The position numbers and the translations under genes are program-made. Shown in pieces: positions 7,257-15,465 of a stretch of 15,828 nt of DNA (within the stretch, counting starts at the first letter, position 1; each line of letters starts with the position of its first letter). Origin of the DNA: CAZKUN01 sp964555935 (GTDB lineage Bacteria; Armatimonadota; Zipacnadia; Zipacnadales; VGFC01). The notes under the pieces were generated by a model that was not told where the DNA came from, made no database searches, and was given only the letters and a program-made list of their open reading frames with translations. Location: the NCBI GenBank assembly GCA_964555935.1, contig CAZKUN010000210.1:1-15828 (forward strand). Direction: 5' to 3'.

Positions 7257-9026
7257 CTACCCGTGATCTCCTTCTACGCCACGGGCGGCCTCGAGGCCCC
7301 CGTAGGTCGGATCTCCAGATCCGACGGGTCCAGTCGTTGGGGTATTGGCACCACTCCCAGCCCGCGCGTCGGATCCGGGAGTGGAGCGGTACAGCGTGTA
7401 TTCGCCGTGCTTGCCTACGGGCGTGGCGTGCTTGCCGCAGCCCTCCTGGAACTGCTCGTCGAACCGCTCGCGTACGATGAGCAGCGTGGGCGGCGAATTC
7501 GCCAAGTACTCCCCAGCCTCTTCGATCGGCGTCAGCCAGTCGCCGAGCGTGCCCTCATTGCCTGGAAAATCGTACTCCGAGGCGGGATCGCCGATTAGCC
7601 CGATCCGCGTGTTGAGGTAGAACATCGTCCCTCGCGAGACCTTGCGGTAGCTGGTGATGCGCTCTCCCGGCTGCCTCAGCCGCGCCACCTCGCGCGCCAG
7701 AGCGCGGTGTGAGGGGAATTCCGCCATCGACTCGCCGCCAACGATTGCTATGTGATAGAAGACGATGATGCCAAGGCCCAGCGCGATCACGCCGTGGAAC
7801 TTGCGCTTCAAGAGCGAGTAGCCGGCCGCGCCGATGCCCGTGAGTATGGCCGCCAACGCTAGCGCGGGCACGACTGTGTCGGTAGGGATGCCAACCTTGG
7901 CCGCGGGTTTCGCGCCGACCGTCAAGATTGCCACGCCGGCCAGCACCAAGAAGCATCCCGTGGCGAATGTAGGCCACCGACCCGCCTGCTGGCGAGACGT
8001 GATGGCGCGCGCCAATATCAGCGCTACGGCGGGCATGGCTGGCAGGATGTAGGTCGGGAGCTTGATTTTGGACAGGCTGAACAGTCCGACGGTCAGGGCG
8101 AGCCAGATGAGTGCCAGGAGCATCCCGCGTCGCGCCGGGCCGTCCTCTCGGCGGATCGACTTCGCTGCGTCGTAGACGCCACTGGGTAGCAGCAACGTCC
8201 ATGGCACCGCGCCGACGAGCAGCGTGACAAGGAGGTACCACCACGGCTTCCAGTGGTTGGGGTCGAACCCGCCCTGGACTCGCGAGACGTTCTCATGCAG
8301 CAGGAAATGGCTCAACGCGCCGGGGTTGGCCCGCTCGCACAGCGCGAACCATGGGACGACGATGATTGCTAAGAGCCCAACACATGGCAGCCACGGGATC
8401 TGAATGAGAGCCTTCAGGCGTCTCGCCAATAGGAGATACGCCACGAAGATGATGCCCGCCAGAGCAAGCGCCACCGGGCCTTTGACCAGCACCCCAAACC
8501 CCGCGGCGATGGCGGCGAGGATGTAGTGGCCCCGGTTGGCTTTGGGGTCCTCGCTTCCGAGCCAGGCCCACCAGATCGTGGCGGCGATGGCAACCGACAG
8601 AAGCATGTCGAAACGGATGACTCGACTGACCATGAACCAGAAGCCGCTCGTGAGCAACACGAATCCCGTCGCCAGACCCGTCCAGTGGCCGAAGAGGCGC
8701 CGCCCCATTGCATAGGCCAGCGCGACGCCTGCCGCCGCCGCGATCACCGGGAAGAGCCGCACGGCGAACTCGGTCTGCCCGAAGATCGCCATCGCGAGCG
8801 CCGTGAGCCAGTGCAGCATCGGCGGCTTGTCGAGATATACCGCGCCGTTAAACCGAGGCGTGATGAAATCGCCCGACCGGAGCATCTCCTGCGCCACGGA
8901 TGCGTAGCGCGCCCCATCCGGCTCAACCAGCCCGATAACGCCCACACGCAGCGACAGCACTGCCGCCGCGACGACAAACACGGCAAGCGTCGCAAGCGGC
9001 GGCGACCAGTCCTCAGTCCTCTTCAA
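7257..9026 (-). CDS. GT39-family (ArnT/PMT-like) membrane glycosyltransferase
   Basis: The protein is about 589 residues with many transmembrane helices. The first periplasmic loop carries the family pattern EPDGARYASVAQEML (Asp37 in the position of the catalytic acid) followed by YLDKPPMLHW (64-73), as in ArnT and related PMT_2 enzymes. These enzymes transfer sugar from a polyprenyl-phosphate donor to lipid A, protein or other acceptors on the outer face of the inner membrane. The acceptor here is unknown. I chose the TTG at 9026 (GAGG 6 nt upstream). The longer frame from 9137 would overlap the preceding gene by 125 nt and adds a hydrophilic, non-family N-terminus. The chosen start still overlaps that gene by 14 nt, suggesting translational coupling. 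The last ~42 residues (Gly/Ser/Pro-rich after YTLYRS) are encoded by an inverted-repeat cluster and look foreign to the family. Confidence 0.88.
   Translation of the reverse strand: MKRTEDWSPPLATLAVFVVAAAVLSLRVGVIGLVEPDGARYASVAQEMLRSGDFITPRFNGAVYLDKPPMLHWLTALAMAIFGQTEFAVRLFPVIAAAAGVALAYAMGRRLFGHWTGLATGFVLLTSGFWFMVSRVIRFDMLLSVAIAATIWWAWLGSEDPKANRGHYILAAIAAGFGVLVKGPVALALAGIIFVAYLLLARRLKALIQIPWLPCVGLLAIIVVPWFALCERANPGALSHFLLHENVSRVQGGFDPNHWKPWWYLLVTLLVGAVPWTLLLPSGVYDAAKSIRREDGPARRGMLLALIWLALTVGLFSLSKIKLPTYILPAMPAVALILARAITSRQQAGRWPTFATGCFLVLAGVAILTVGAKPAAKVGIPTDTVVPALALAAILTGIGAAGYSLLKRKFHGVIALGLGIIVFYHIAIVGGESMAEFPSHRALAREVARLRQPGERITSYRKVSRGTMFYLNTRIGLIGDPASEYDFPGNEGTLGDWLTPIEEAGEYLANSPPTLLIVRERFDEQFQEGCGKHATPVGKHGEYTLYRSTPGSDARAGSGANTPTTGPVGSGDPTYGGLEAARGVEGDHG
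7287..7384. repeat. Cluster of inverted repeats inside the 3' end of the glycosyltransferase gene
   Basis: Three nested or adjacent palindromic elements are visible. GGCCTCGAGGCC (7287-7298) is a perfect palindrome. GTCGGATCT-CC-AGATCCGAC (7306-7325) has 9-bp arms with a 2-nt spacer. CCACTCCC (7351-7358) pairs with GGGAGTGG (7377-7384), with CGGATCCG just inside the right arm. The cluster encodes the odd C-terminal tail of the GT39 protein. It looks like a REP-type dispersed palindromic element rather than a terminator, because it lies upstream of the stop codon and between cotranscribed genes. Confidence 0.7.
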
Positions 9027-9963
9027 TGTCTGCCTCGATGTCTTCCGGTCGATTGCGCAGCCACCGACCGACGATCCACACAGCCAGCGCGCAGGCAAGC
9101 TCAGCGGCGAGAATCCACGCTCTGCTCGCCAACGCAATGCCCATCGCGACCCCGGCGTCGGCGGCCGGTCCTAGTAGTTTGGCCAGAACGACCTCGCGGA
9201 GGCCTATCCCGGCGGGGAAAATGAAGCTGAGGAAGGCGATGGCCCATGACAGTGCGAAACCCGCCGCGAGCGCGACCCATGAGAGCGACACGCCCAGCCC
9301 GCGACCCATCACGTGCAGGGCCAGCCCAGTCACGCACCAGAGCACGAGGTAGCACCCCACGAGCTTCGCGATCGCAGGCAGTCGGTAGCGCAATTCCACG
9401 GGCTCGCGGCCGATTCTGACGAATATGGCGTTGAGTATCCACGGGAGCACCCGCGGGTGCATTACGATCAGGCATCCGAGGATCGCGATACCGGCGAGTG
9501 GCAGCAGGTGCTGCTGATCGGGGACAACCACGACAATGTATGCCGACCCGACCGCGAGGGACGTGGTGGTCATGGCCGCCGCCTCGATGAACATGGCCAA
9601 CGTTGCTCGAGACACGGGGACGCCTGCCCGCGACGCGAGGTAGCCCTTGCCGACGATCGTGAGGACCTTGCCGGGGACATACCGGGCGAGCGCGCCGATG
9701 ATCTGGCTTTGGGCGGCGCCGATCCACGATATCTCGGCTCCCGTCGCGGCGAGGGCGAGTCGCCACCCGACGACCAGGCAGGCCTGATAGGCCACGCCAA
9801 GCGCCACGATCTCGGCGATAGTCGTCGGAGTGAAGTGCCACTTCAGCTCGCGCATCTCGGGCCACAGCTTGGCAATCATGCGCCCGATGAAATACAGGAC
9901 TACCGCAAGCACGACGATTTGCGCGAGAACGATGCCCCATTTCGACCGTGCAGACTTCATCAA
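9013..9963 (-). CDS. Flippase-like integral membrane protein (LPG synthase TM / UPF0104 family)
   Basis: This 316-residue protein has about seven or eight hydrophobic segments. Family hallmarks are ALARYVPGKV (91-100) and FIFPAGIGLREVVL (247-260), both characteristic of the lysylphosphatidylglycerol-synthase transmembrane/AglD-like superfamily. The soluble lysyl-transferase domain of MprF is absent, so aminoacyl-lipid synthesis is not implied. Such stand-alone membrane domains are often next to glycosyltransferases and are thought to move or handle lipid-linked substrates. The tail is acidic (RPEDIEADIEED). AGGA lies about 5 nt before the ATG at 9963 (a second ATG follows at once). It is the first gene of the minus-strand operon, and its end overlaps the GT39 start by 14 nt. 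Confidence 0.85.
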   Translation of the reverse strand: MMKSARSKWGIVLAQIVVLAVVLYFIGRMIAKLWPEMRELKWHFTPTTIAEIVALGVAYQACLVVGWRLALAATGAEISWIGAAQSQIIGALARYVPGKVLTIVGKGYLASRAGVPVSRATLAMFIEAAAMTTTSLAVGSAYIVVVVPDQQHLLPLAGIAILGCLIVMHPRVLPWILNAIFVRIGREPVELRYRLPAIAKLVGCYLVLWCVTGLALHVMGRGLGVSLSWVALAAGFALSWAIAFLSFIFPAGIGLREVVLAKLLGPAADAGVAMGIALASRAWILAAELACALAVWIVGRWLRNRPEDIEADIEED

Positions 9964-10022
9964 TTCCTCGGATCGTTGGTGCTAGCAAGGAAGCGCGGCC
10001 TGAATCGTCGAATCGTACTGGT

Positions 10023-10043
10023 GTCGGATCTTCCCAGTCGTTG
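10023..10043 (+). repeat. Shortened copy of the 7306-7339 repeat
   Basis: GTCGGATCT (10023-10031) and CCAGTCGTTG (10034-10043) occur here in the same order and on the same strand as at 7306-7314 and 7330-7339. Two bases separate them here, against 15 at the other site, where the gap holds the second palindrome arm. It lies in the 95-nt divergent intergenic region, just before the SD of the GNAT gene. Confidence 0.5.
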
Positions 10044-10058
10044 TCCTCGGAGGTGTGT

Positions 10059-11027
10059 GTGGAACTCGCAATCGAGCGACTGACGGATCGCGATCAGGTC
10101 ATCGCCATGGCACCGGCCTTGGCTGAGCTTCAAGAAGCCGACCTGGTCTCGCTGCCGCACTACCGGCCCGTTACCGGCGACGACATCGCTACGTACGCCG
10201 GCACGGACAATCGCTTCTCCGAGCGAGCTATCATCGTGGCTACCCGTGGGGCCGAGCCGGTTGGCTGGTGCCACGTCGAGCCGCCGGCGGTTGCTCGAAC
10301 GGCGGGCGACCTCTATCCGTATACGGGTGGGCAGGTGGTGTTTCAGCCCGGTCTGCCACACGCTCGCGCAGACGCGGAACACTCGAGCGTGATCCGCGGG
10401 CTGCTCTACGCTGCCAGCCAAGTGAGGGCCCAGCAGGGCGCGCGCTACGTTGAGCTGTTCGCGCCCGAAGACTGCGGCAGCGAAGCGGCGCTGCGAGCTG
10501 AAGGCTTCCAGCCTGTCGATAACTGGGCCACGTATCTGTCCGCTCTGGGCGACGGGAAAGCCGGCAGGTCCCCGTTGGCCGTCTCGGCCGTCCGCGAGGC
10601 TGAGCTGGAACTTGTGCCCGCCAAACTCCTGCAGCTAGGCCTTCTGGAGGGCGAGTTCACGGTCGAAGATCTGGCCCAACTCGCGGGATCAGTTCCAGGC
10701 TTCACGTCTCAGGGCCTTCTCATTGCCGAGCGCGCGCGGGAGATCGTCGGGTATGTGGCGGCGATGGTGGACGAGGCCTACGTCTCGGCGACATCGCGCA
10801 AACGGGCATGGCTGGGATTCGGCCCGCTGGGGATGGGAGTGCTGCCCGGCGGCGAGCAAGAAGAGTGGATCCGGACGCTTGTCAGCGCGGCGTCGATTTC
10901 CGCCTTCTGCAGAGGCGCGACGGAGCTGGCGTTCGTTGGGAGTGCCGAGGGTCGCCAGCCCGCGGTGTGGGAGAAGCTGGGGTTCATTCGGGAAGCCAGG
11001 TGGCGCCGCTGGCGGAGCGGACTGTAG
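10059..11027 (+). CDS. Two-domain GNAT-family acetyltransferase
   Basis: From the GTG at 10059 the product is 322 residues. GGAGG at 10049-10053 sits 5 nt before this GTG, which decides the start; the frame upstream to 9948 overlaps the divergent gene and is low-complexity. The N-terminal half contains GNAT strands (AIIVATRGAEPVGWCHVE), a helix (VIRGLLYAASQVRAQQGARY) and the typical end EAALRAEGFQPVDNWATYL. The C-terminal half repeats the fold (GLLIAERAREIVGYVAAMVD, then AVWEKLGFIREARWRRW). The acetyl-CoA pyrophosphate loop (Q/RxxGxG/A) is not canonical in either half; PLGMGVLPGG in the second half is the closest. Substrate is unknown. It is the first gene of the plus-strand cluster, 42 nt before the phosphodiester glycosidase gene. 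Confidence 0.78.
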   Translation: MELAIERLTDRDQVIAMAPALAELQEADLVSLPHYRPVTGDDIATYAGTDNRFSERAIIVATRGAEPVGWCHVEPPAVARTAGDLYPYTGGQVVFQPGLPHARADAEHSSVIRGLLYAASQVRAQQGARYVELFAPEDCGSEAALRAEGFQPVDNWATYLSALGDGKAGRSPLAVSAVREAELELVPAKLLQLGLLEGEFTVEDLAQLAGSVPGFTSQGLLIAERAREIVGYVAAMVDEAYVSATSRKRAWLGFGPLGMGVLPGGEQEEWIRTLVSAASISAFCRGATELAFVGSAEGRQPAVWEKLGFIREARWRRWRSGL

Positions 11028-11069
11028 CGGCCGCGCGCACCGACGCTGGTCTGCATTGAGGAACGGATT

Positions 11070-11993
11070 TTGAAGCAGGTATCAGGACGTGTCGCCACAA
11101 CCGCCGACCGCGACACGATCGTGGCGATGGCGCTGTACGCGCTGGCGGTCGTGTTGCTCACTTTCGTCGCCGCGCCGAACGAGAGGGTCGTCGCCTCGCC
11201 GGGCCCGGCAACCGGCCCGGCGCCGAGGCCGCCGGAACTCAGCGGCCCTGAGATCGCTCAGGAACTGATCGACGCGCCGCGATTCGCACAGGTTGAGAAG
11301 CCCAGGAGCATTCACGTCAATCGCTCGTGGCAGATGGTCGGCGGCGTCGGAGTCAATGTAGTCACCGTCAATCCGAAAGCCCCGAACGTGCATATCGTCC
11401 TGGGACTCGCTGAAGGCACGGTGCTCAGCAAAGGCAGGTTCGGCCGCGAGACCTTCGGCGACATGGTGCGCCGGTTCCGCCCACGCGTCGCGGTCAACGG
11501 CACGTACTTCAACATGCGGACCAATGAGCCCGTGGGCGCGCTCGTGATGGAGGGGCGGCTGATCTACGATGGGCTGTGCAGCGTTGGCTTGCTGATCAAC
11601 GAGCAAGGCGATGCTTGGTTTGAGTATCACCCCGGCGCGTACGGACGCCATATTGGCTGGCAACCGGATATCGCAACCGCAATTTGCGCGGGCCCCTCGC
11701 TGCTAAAGGGCGGGCGGCTGAACCTGCATCCCGGCGACGAGGGCTTCAGCGATCCCTCCTTGTTCGCGCTGGCGCGACGGACGGCCGTGGGAGTTACCGG
11801 GAGCGGGAAACTCCTGTTCATCACCATTCACACGCCGATCAACCTGAACAAACTCGCCCACATCATGATGCGCCTCGGGTGCGTGGACGCCATGAACCTC
11901 GATGGTGGCAGCTCGTGCGGGCTGTACTCCAACGGGCAGTACATCACGCTGCCGAAGCGACAGCTCACCAATCTGATATTGATCTACGATTGA
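11070..11993 (+). CDS. Phosphodiester glycosidase (NAGPA domain) with N-terminal anchor
   Basis: This is a 307-residue protein. An N-terminal hydrophobic stretch (about 19-35, VAMALYALAVVLLTFVAAP) acts as signal peptide or anchor, followed by a Pro-rich linker. The NAGPA/DUF2233 domain covers about 80-307, with VNGTYFNM (N143 in the NGxYF motif), the central GALVMEGRLIYDG, and the C-terminal AMNLDGGSSCGLYSNG motif (D278-G-G-S-S). Family members hydrolyse sugar-phosphodiester bonds (as in removal of GlcNAc from GlcNAc-1-phosphodiesters) or act on cell-wall glycopolymers. The exact substrate is not predictable. The TTG start at 11070 has GAGGA 7 nt upstream; ATG at 11127 is a weaker alternative that would shorten the n-region. 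It is followed 21 nt later by the oxidoreductase gene. Confidence 0.86.
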   Translation: MKQVSGRVATTADRDTIVAMALYALAVVLLTFVAAPNERVVASPGPATGPAPRPPELSGPEIAQELIDAPRFAQVEKPRSIHVNRSWQMVGGVGVNVVTVNPKAPNVHIVLGLAEGTVLSKGRFGRETFGDMVRRFRPRVAVNGTYFNMRTNEPVGALVMEGRLIYDGLCSVGLLINEQGDAWFEYHPGAYGRHIGWQPDIATAICAGPSLLKGGRLNLHPGDEGFSDPSLFALARRTAVGVTGSGKLLFITIHTPINLNKLAHIMMRLGCVDAMNLDGGSSCGLYSNGQYITLPKRQLTNLILIYD

Positions 11994-12014
11994 CATTCCT
12001 GGAGGTGTCCCACT

Positions 12015-13016
12015 GTGAGAGACCTAGGCATCTGCGTTCTTGGCGCCGGAGACATGGGCAACGCGCACATGACGTCGTGGAACAAGGTCCCCGGCGCGAA
12101 GCTGGTGGCCGTGGCGGATCTGATTGACGAGCGCGCCACCACGGCTCGCGAGAAGTACGGCGTGGCGGCGCAGTTCGCCGACATTCACGAGGCCATTGCC
12201 CAGGATGGCATCGATATCGTGTCGGTGTGCCTGCCGTCGGGCACGCACCGGGAGGGCGCCGTAGCGGCGATGGAAGCCGGCAGGCATGTCCTGTGCGAGA
12301 AGCCCATTGCGCTGACGATTGCAGACGCCGAGGCGATGATCGCGACCCGCGACGCGACGGGCGTGACGCTAGGCATCGCGTTCTGCAAGCGTCACCTCGG
12401 GCAACTCGCGAAACTCAAGGAGCTGGCGGAGGACGGCTCGCTCGGCCGACCCGTGATGTATCGGATGGTCGGCGGCGTCGAGCGCCGTCCGAAGCTGTGG
12501 ATCATGGACAAGCGCTACGGTGGCGGCCCCGTCATCGACATGTGCTGTCATTACTTCGACCAATGGCGCTGGATCTTCAGCGCCGAGCCCGTTCGCGTCA
12601 TGGCGATGGGCATGACATTTGGCCAGGACACCGAGGAGATGCCCGGCGTTGAGGTCCAGACGGACACGGTCACCCTCACGGTCGAGTATTCGTCCGGCGA
12701 TGTCGGCGCGATCTCGCTGACGTGGGGCCTGCCGCGTGGTACGAAGGCGCCCGGGCCGGAGCAGGTTCTCTGTCCGAACGGCGTGATTACGCCTCAGGGC
12801 TTCAAAGGCCTCACGTTCACGCGCCGGGATGGTGAAGAGGAGACGTTCGGCGACTACGACGCGGATCTGTACGGCCTTCAGGCGGCATCGTTCGCCGAGG
12901 CGATCCGCGAGGGGAAACCTCCGATGACCAGCGCTGAGGACGGACTCGTGGCGCTGAAGGTGTCGTTAGCAGTGCTCGAGTCGATCGAGACGGGCAAGGC
13001 TGTTGAGATCGGCTAG
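12015..13016 (+). CDS. Gfo/Idh/MocA-family NAD(P)-dependent oxidoreductase
   Basis: This is a 333-residue cytoplasmic protein of normal family length. The N-terminal Rossmann fold begins with VLGAGDMGNAH (GxGxxG at 10-15). The CEKPIAL motif holds the conserved Lys96. The C-terminal substrate domain has GGGPVIDMCCHYFDQWRW, with Asp175 and His179 in the usual catalytic positions. The family oxidises or reduces sugars, inositols and related polyols. The genuine substrate is unknown. The GTG start at 12015 has GGAGGTG at 12001-12007, an excellent SD. Position between a phosphodiester glycosidase and a secreted glycoside hydrolase suggests use of a sugar released by one of them, but this is inference. 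The next gene starts after 85 nt. Confidence 0.92.
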   Translation: MRDLGICVLGAGDMGNAHMTSWNKVPGAKLVAVADLIDERATTAREKYGVAAQFADIHEAIAQDGIDIVSVCLPSGTHREGAVAAMEAGRHVLCEKPIALTIADAEAMIATRDATGVTLGIAFCKRHLGQLAKLKELAEDGSLGRPVMYRMVGGVERRPKLWIMDKRYGGGPVIDMCCHYFDQWRWIFSAEPVRVMAMGMTFGQDTEEMPGVEVQTDTVTLTVEYSSGDVGAISLTWGLPRGTKAPGPEQVLCPNGVITPQGFKGLTFTRRDGEEETFGDYDADLYGLQAASFAEAIREGKPPMTSAEDGLVALKVSLAVLESIETGKAVEIG

Positions 13017-13101
13017 CCGCGCGGAACACTAACGCTGCACGCGGGTTACCTCTACTGGAGACGGTCGCGGGTTCAACACAGCACGCCGCAGGGGATACGA
13101 A

Positions 13102-15465
13102 TTGCGCACGCACGCTCTCATTACAGCACTGGTCGCCCTCACCATTGGCCTCTCGTCTGCCTCAGCCCAGACCGTCAAGTGGGACTTCGAAGGCGACGCC
13201 ACCCAGTGGATTCCGTCAGAGACCGACCCCAACACGACCGGCGTCGGCGTTGCCGATGCATCGGGGAACCGGCAAGGCAAGGCGCTTGAGATCGCCGGAG
13301 CCGTCCCGGAGTCCTTTGGCGCTTCCTACATCCCGTGGCGCGACTGGCGCCCGTACGGGACGCTGAAGCTCCAGGTCTACCTCCCCAAGGACGCGCCGGC
13401 GGATATCGACTGCTACGTATACCTCAAGGACAAGCAGTACCTCTGGTACCAGACCGCCCCGTTCCACGTGCCGGGCGACGACGAGAAACGCGTACCCGTG
13501 AAGATGGGTGCGTGGAATTCGATCACGGTTGACATCTCGCCCCAATCCACCAGTTGGGAGCCGGGCGGCCACCTCAAATCGTGGCACCGCGCTCTCTACC
13601 TCCCGCGCGAGTTCGGCGTGCGCTTCTTCTCCCCGACCGAGTGGGAGGGTGCTGTTCAGATCGACGACGTGCAGCTCATCGAGTTGCGAGCCGACCAGCG
13701 CCGAGACAAGCCGTTCGGCGCGAACGAGCCCGCGATCCAGCTCGAACGCAACGCCGATTCGGTGCCATGTTACGAGAAGTTCGAGCTGACGTTCCAGACG
13801 GACAAGGAGCCGGACAACCCGTTCGATCCCGAGTGCATTGACGTGCAGGGGCACTTCAGGGCGCCGTCGGGCAAGGTCACTCACGTGCCGGGCTTCTACT
13901 ACCAAGATTACTCCCGGTTGCTCAACGATGACGGCTTCGAGAAACTCATCCCCGTCGGCGAGCCTTGCTGGAAGATCCGCTACTCTCCCAGGGAGCCTGG
14001 CGAGCACGAGTACGTGGTGACGCTCGACGAGGCGCGGGGGCAGTTGCGCTCCGAGACGGAGGCGCTGACGGCTGAGCCGCCGCTGGACCCGCGTGGCCTG
14101 ATCCGGGTGAGCAAGACCGACCCGCGGTATTTCGAATTCGAGAACGGGGAGTTCTATTACCCGATCGGCATCAACATGCGCGACGGTGGTGGCCGAGCCG
14201 ACAAGCAGAAGGGCACGTACGCGTTTGATGAGTTCTTCCCCATGTTCAGGGACGCGGGCCTGAGCTTCGTCCGCACCTGGATGTGCGCCTGGTGGGCGGG
14301 GATTGAGTGGACCGCCAAGTACGATTCCCGCTACGACGGGATCGGGCGTTACTCCATGTATAACGCGTGGCGGCTGGATCACGAACTCAACCTCGCGGAG
14401 CAGAACGACCTGTTCCTCGAGGTGACCTTCAACTCGCACGGACAGCTCCGCCGCGACAAGTTCGATGCCGAGTGGATGTTCAATCCCTACGCGGCGGAGA
14501 ACGGCGGCCCGGTCGCAACGCCGTCGCTGTTCTGGACCAACCCCATCGCCAAGAAGCACTACCGCAACCGGTATCGCTACATCGCTGCCCGTTGGGGTTA
14601 CAGCCAGCACATCATGTCGTGGGATCTGTGGAACGAGATCGATCTCGTCGATGCCTACGGGATACTCCTGCCCCATGTTGCGCAGTGGCATGACGAGATG
14701 TCGACATACCTGCGCGAGGTGGATCCAATGGACCACCTCATCGTCACCCATTACTGCCTCCATTTCTCAAATGACGGCGGCCGAAGTCTCTGGAAGCTCC
14801 CGAATATTGATTACGTCCAGTCTGACGCGTATTGGCCCGACAAGCACGTCGGCGACGATATGAGTCGCGGCTATGGGCCGCGCGCCGACATCGAGAAGCC
14901 ATACGTGGTCATCGAGTACGGGCCTCAGACCTCGAGCATCCCCGGTCTGACCCGCGCTCAGATCGAGGCGTCCTATCGCATCGGGCTCTGGTCGAGCATC
15001 TGCATGCCGATGGCGTCTCCAGCCCAGTTCTGGTACAACGATATCTGGGAGCGCGACAATTACATCCGGCACAACCTCGCGGCCGCCAAGTTCATCGCCG
15101 GCGAAGATCGCCGCGGCCAGGGCTGGCAGTGGATCAATCACAATCCCAAGAACAACCCCAAAGTCCCGGTCATGACGCCGAGCAATCTCTACGTCCATGC
15201 GATGAAGTCACCGAAGGCCACATACTTCTACGCCTTCGACGTTGAGCGGCTGAACGCAGGAGACGCCTCGCTCGAATCGCCGCCGTACCAGGGCGCGGCC
15301 CTCGACCTCAAGGACATCCCAAACGGCGACTATGATGCCGAGTTCTGGGATCCGCTAACCGGTGATGTCGTGACCACGACCAGCGTCTCCGTCGCCGACG
15401 GGAACGCCCACATCATCCTCCCCGATTTCACCCAGGATATTGTCTGTAAGATGCGCTTGCGCTAG
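13102..15465 (+). CDS. Secreted multidomain clan GH-A-like glycoside hydrolase (CBM-like + DUF5060 + TIM barrel)
   Basis: This 787-residue protein has a signal peptide (MRTHALITALVALTIGLSSA, cut after SASA at about 23). An N-terminal beta-sandwich (about 25-197, VKWDFEGDATQW at the start, IDDVQLIEL at the end) resembles carbohydrate-binding modules. A DUF5060-like Ig fold follows (about 212-312). The TIM barrel (about 330-690) has MSWDLWNEIDLVDAYG with the likely acid/base Glu512 and YVVIEYGPQ with the likely nucleophile Glu605, the spacing expected for clan GH-A. A C-terminal beta domain (about 700-787) resembles the domain found in DUF4038-type enzymes. No GH family number can be assigned by reading. 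The TTG start at 13102 has AGGGGA 6 nt upstream. It may have its own promoter in the 85-nt gap, but none is convincing. Confidence 0.87.
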   Translation: MRTHALITALVALTIGLSSASAQTVKWDFEGDATQWIPSETDPNTTGVGVADASGNRQGKALEIAGAVPESFGASYIPWRDWRPYGTLKLQVYLPKDAPADIDCYVYLKDKQYLWYQTAPFHVPGDDEKRVPVKMGAWNSITVDISPQSTSWEPGGHLKSWHRALYLPREFGVRFFSPTEWEGAVQIDDVQLIELRADQRRDKPFGANEPAIQLERNADSVPCYEKFELTFQTDKEPDNPFDPECIDVQGHFRAPSGKVTHVPGFYYQDYSRLLNDDGFEKLIPVGEPCWKIRYSPREPGEHEYVVTLDEARGQLRSETEALTAEPPLDPRGLIRVSKTDPRYFEFENGEFYYPIGINMRDGGGRADKQKGTYAFDEFFPMFRDAGLSFVRTWMCAWWAGIEWTAKYDSRYDGIGRYSMYNAWRLDHELNLAEQNDLFLEVTFNSHGQLRRDKFDAEWMFNPYAAENGGPVATPSLFWTNPIAKKHYRNRYRYIAARWGYSQHIMSWDLWNEIDLVDAYGILLPHVAQWHDEMSTYLREVDPMDHLIVTHYCLHFSNDGGRSLWKLPNIDYVQSDAYWPDKHVGDDMSRGYGPRADIEKPYVVIEYGPQTSSIPGLTRAQIEASYRIGLWSSICMPMASPAQFWYNDIWERDNYIRHNLAAAKFIAGEDRRGQGWQWINHNPKNNPKVPVMTPSNLYVHAMKSPKATYFYAFDVERLNAGDASLESPPYQGAALDLKDIPNGDYDAEFWDPLTGDVVTTTSVSVADGNAHIILPDFTQDIVCKMRLR

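Noticed and set aside
6732..7598. Plus-strand 288-codon frame across the esterase/GT39 junction
   Set aside because: Antisense to two well-supported genes and passing through the palindromic repeats; no domain is visible.
9027..9137. Upstream extension of the GT39 gene to the ATG at 9137
   Set aside because: It would overlap the flippase-like gene by 125 nt and adds a non-family N-terminus; TTG at 9026 has an SD.
9101..9988. Minus-strand 295-codon frame in the flippase-like region
   Set aside because: It is a shifted-frame shadow of the flippase-like gene, with an Arg/Gly-rich product lacking hydrophobic segments.
9948..10058. ATG at 9948 as the start of the GNAT gene
   Set aside because: It overlaps the divergent flippase-like gene and its leader peptide resembles no GNAT N-terminus; GGAGG at 10049 points to the GTG at 10059.
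13216..14763. Long minus-strand open frame (515 codons)
   Set aside because: It lies entirely antisense to the well-supported glycoside hydrolase. Its product is Val/Arg/Glu/His-rich low-complexity sequence with no recognisable motif, as expected from GC-rich antisense frames.
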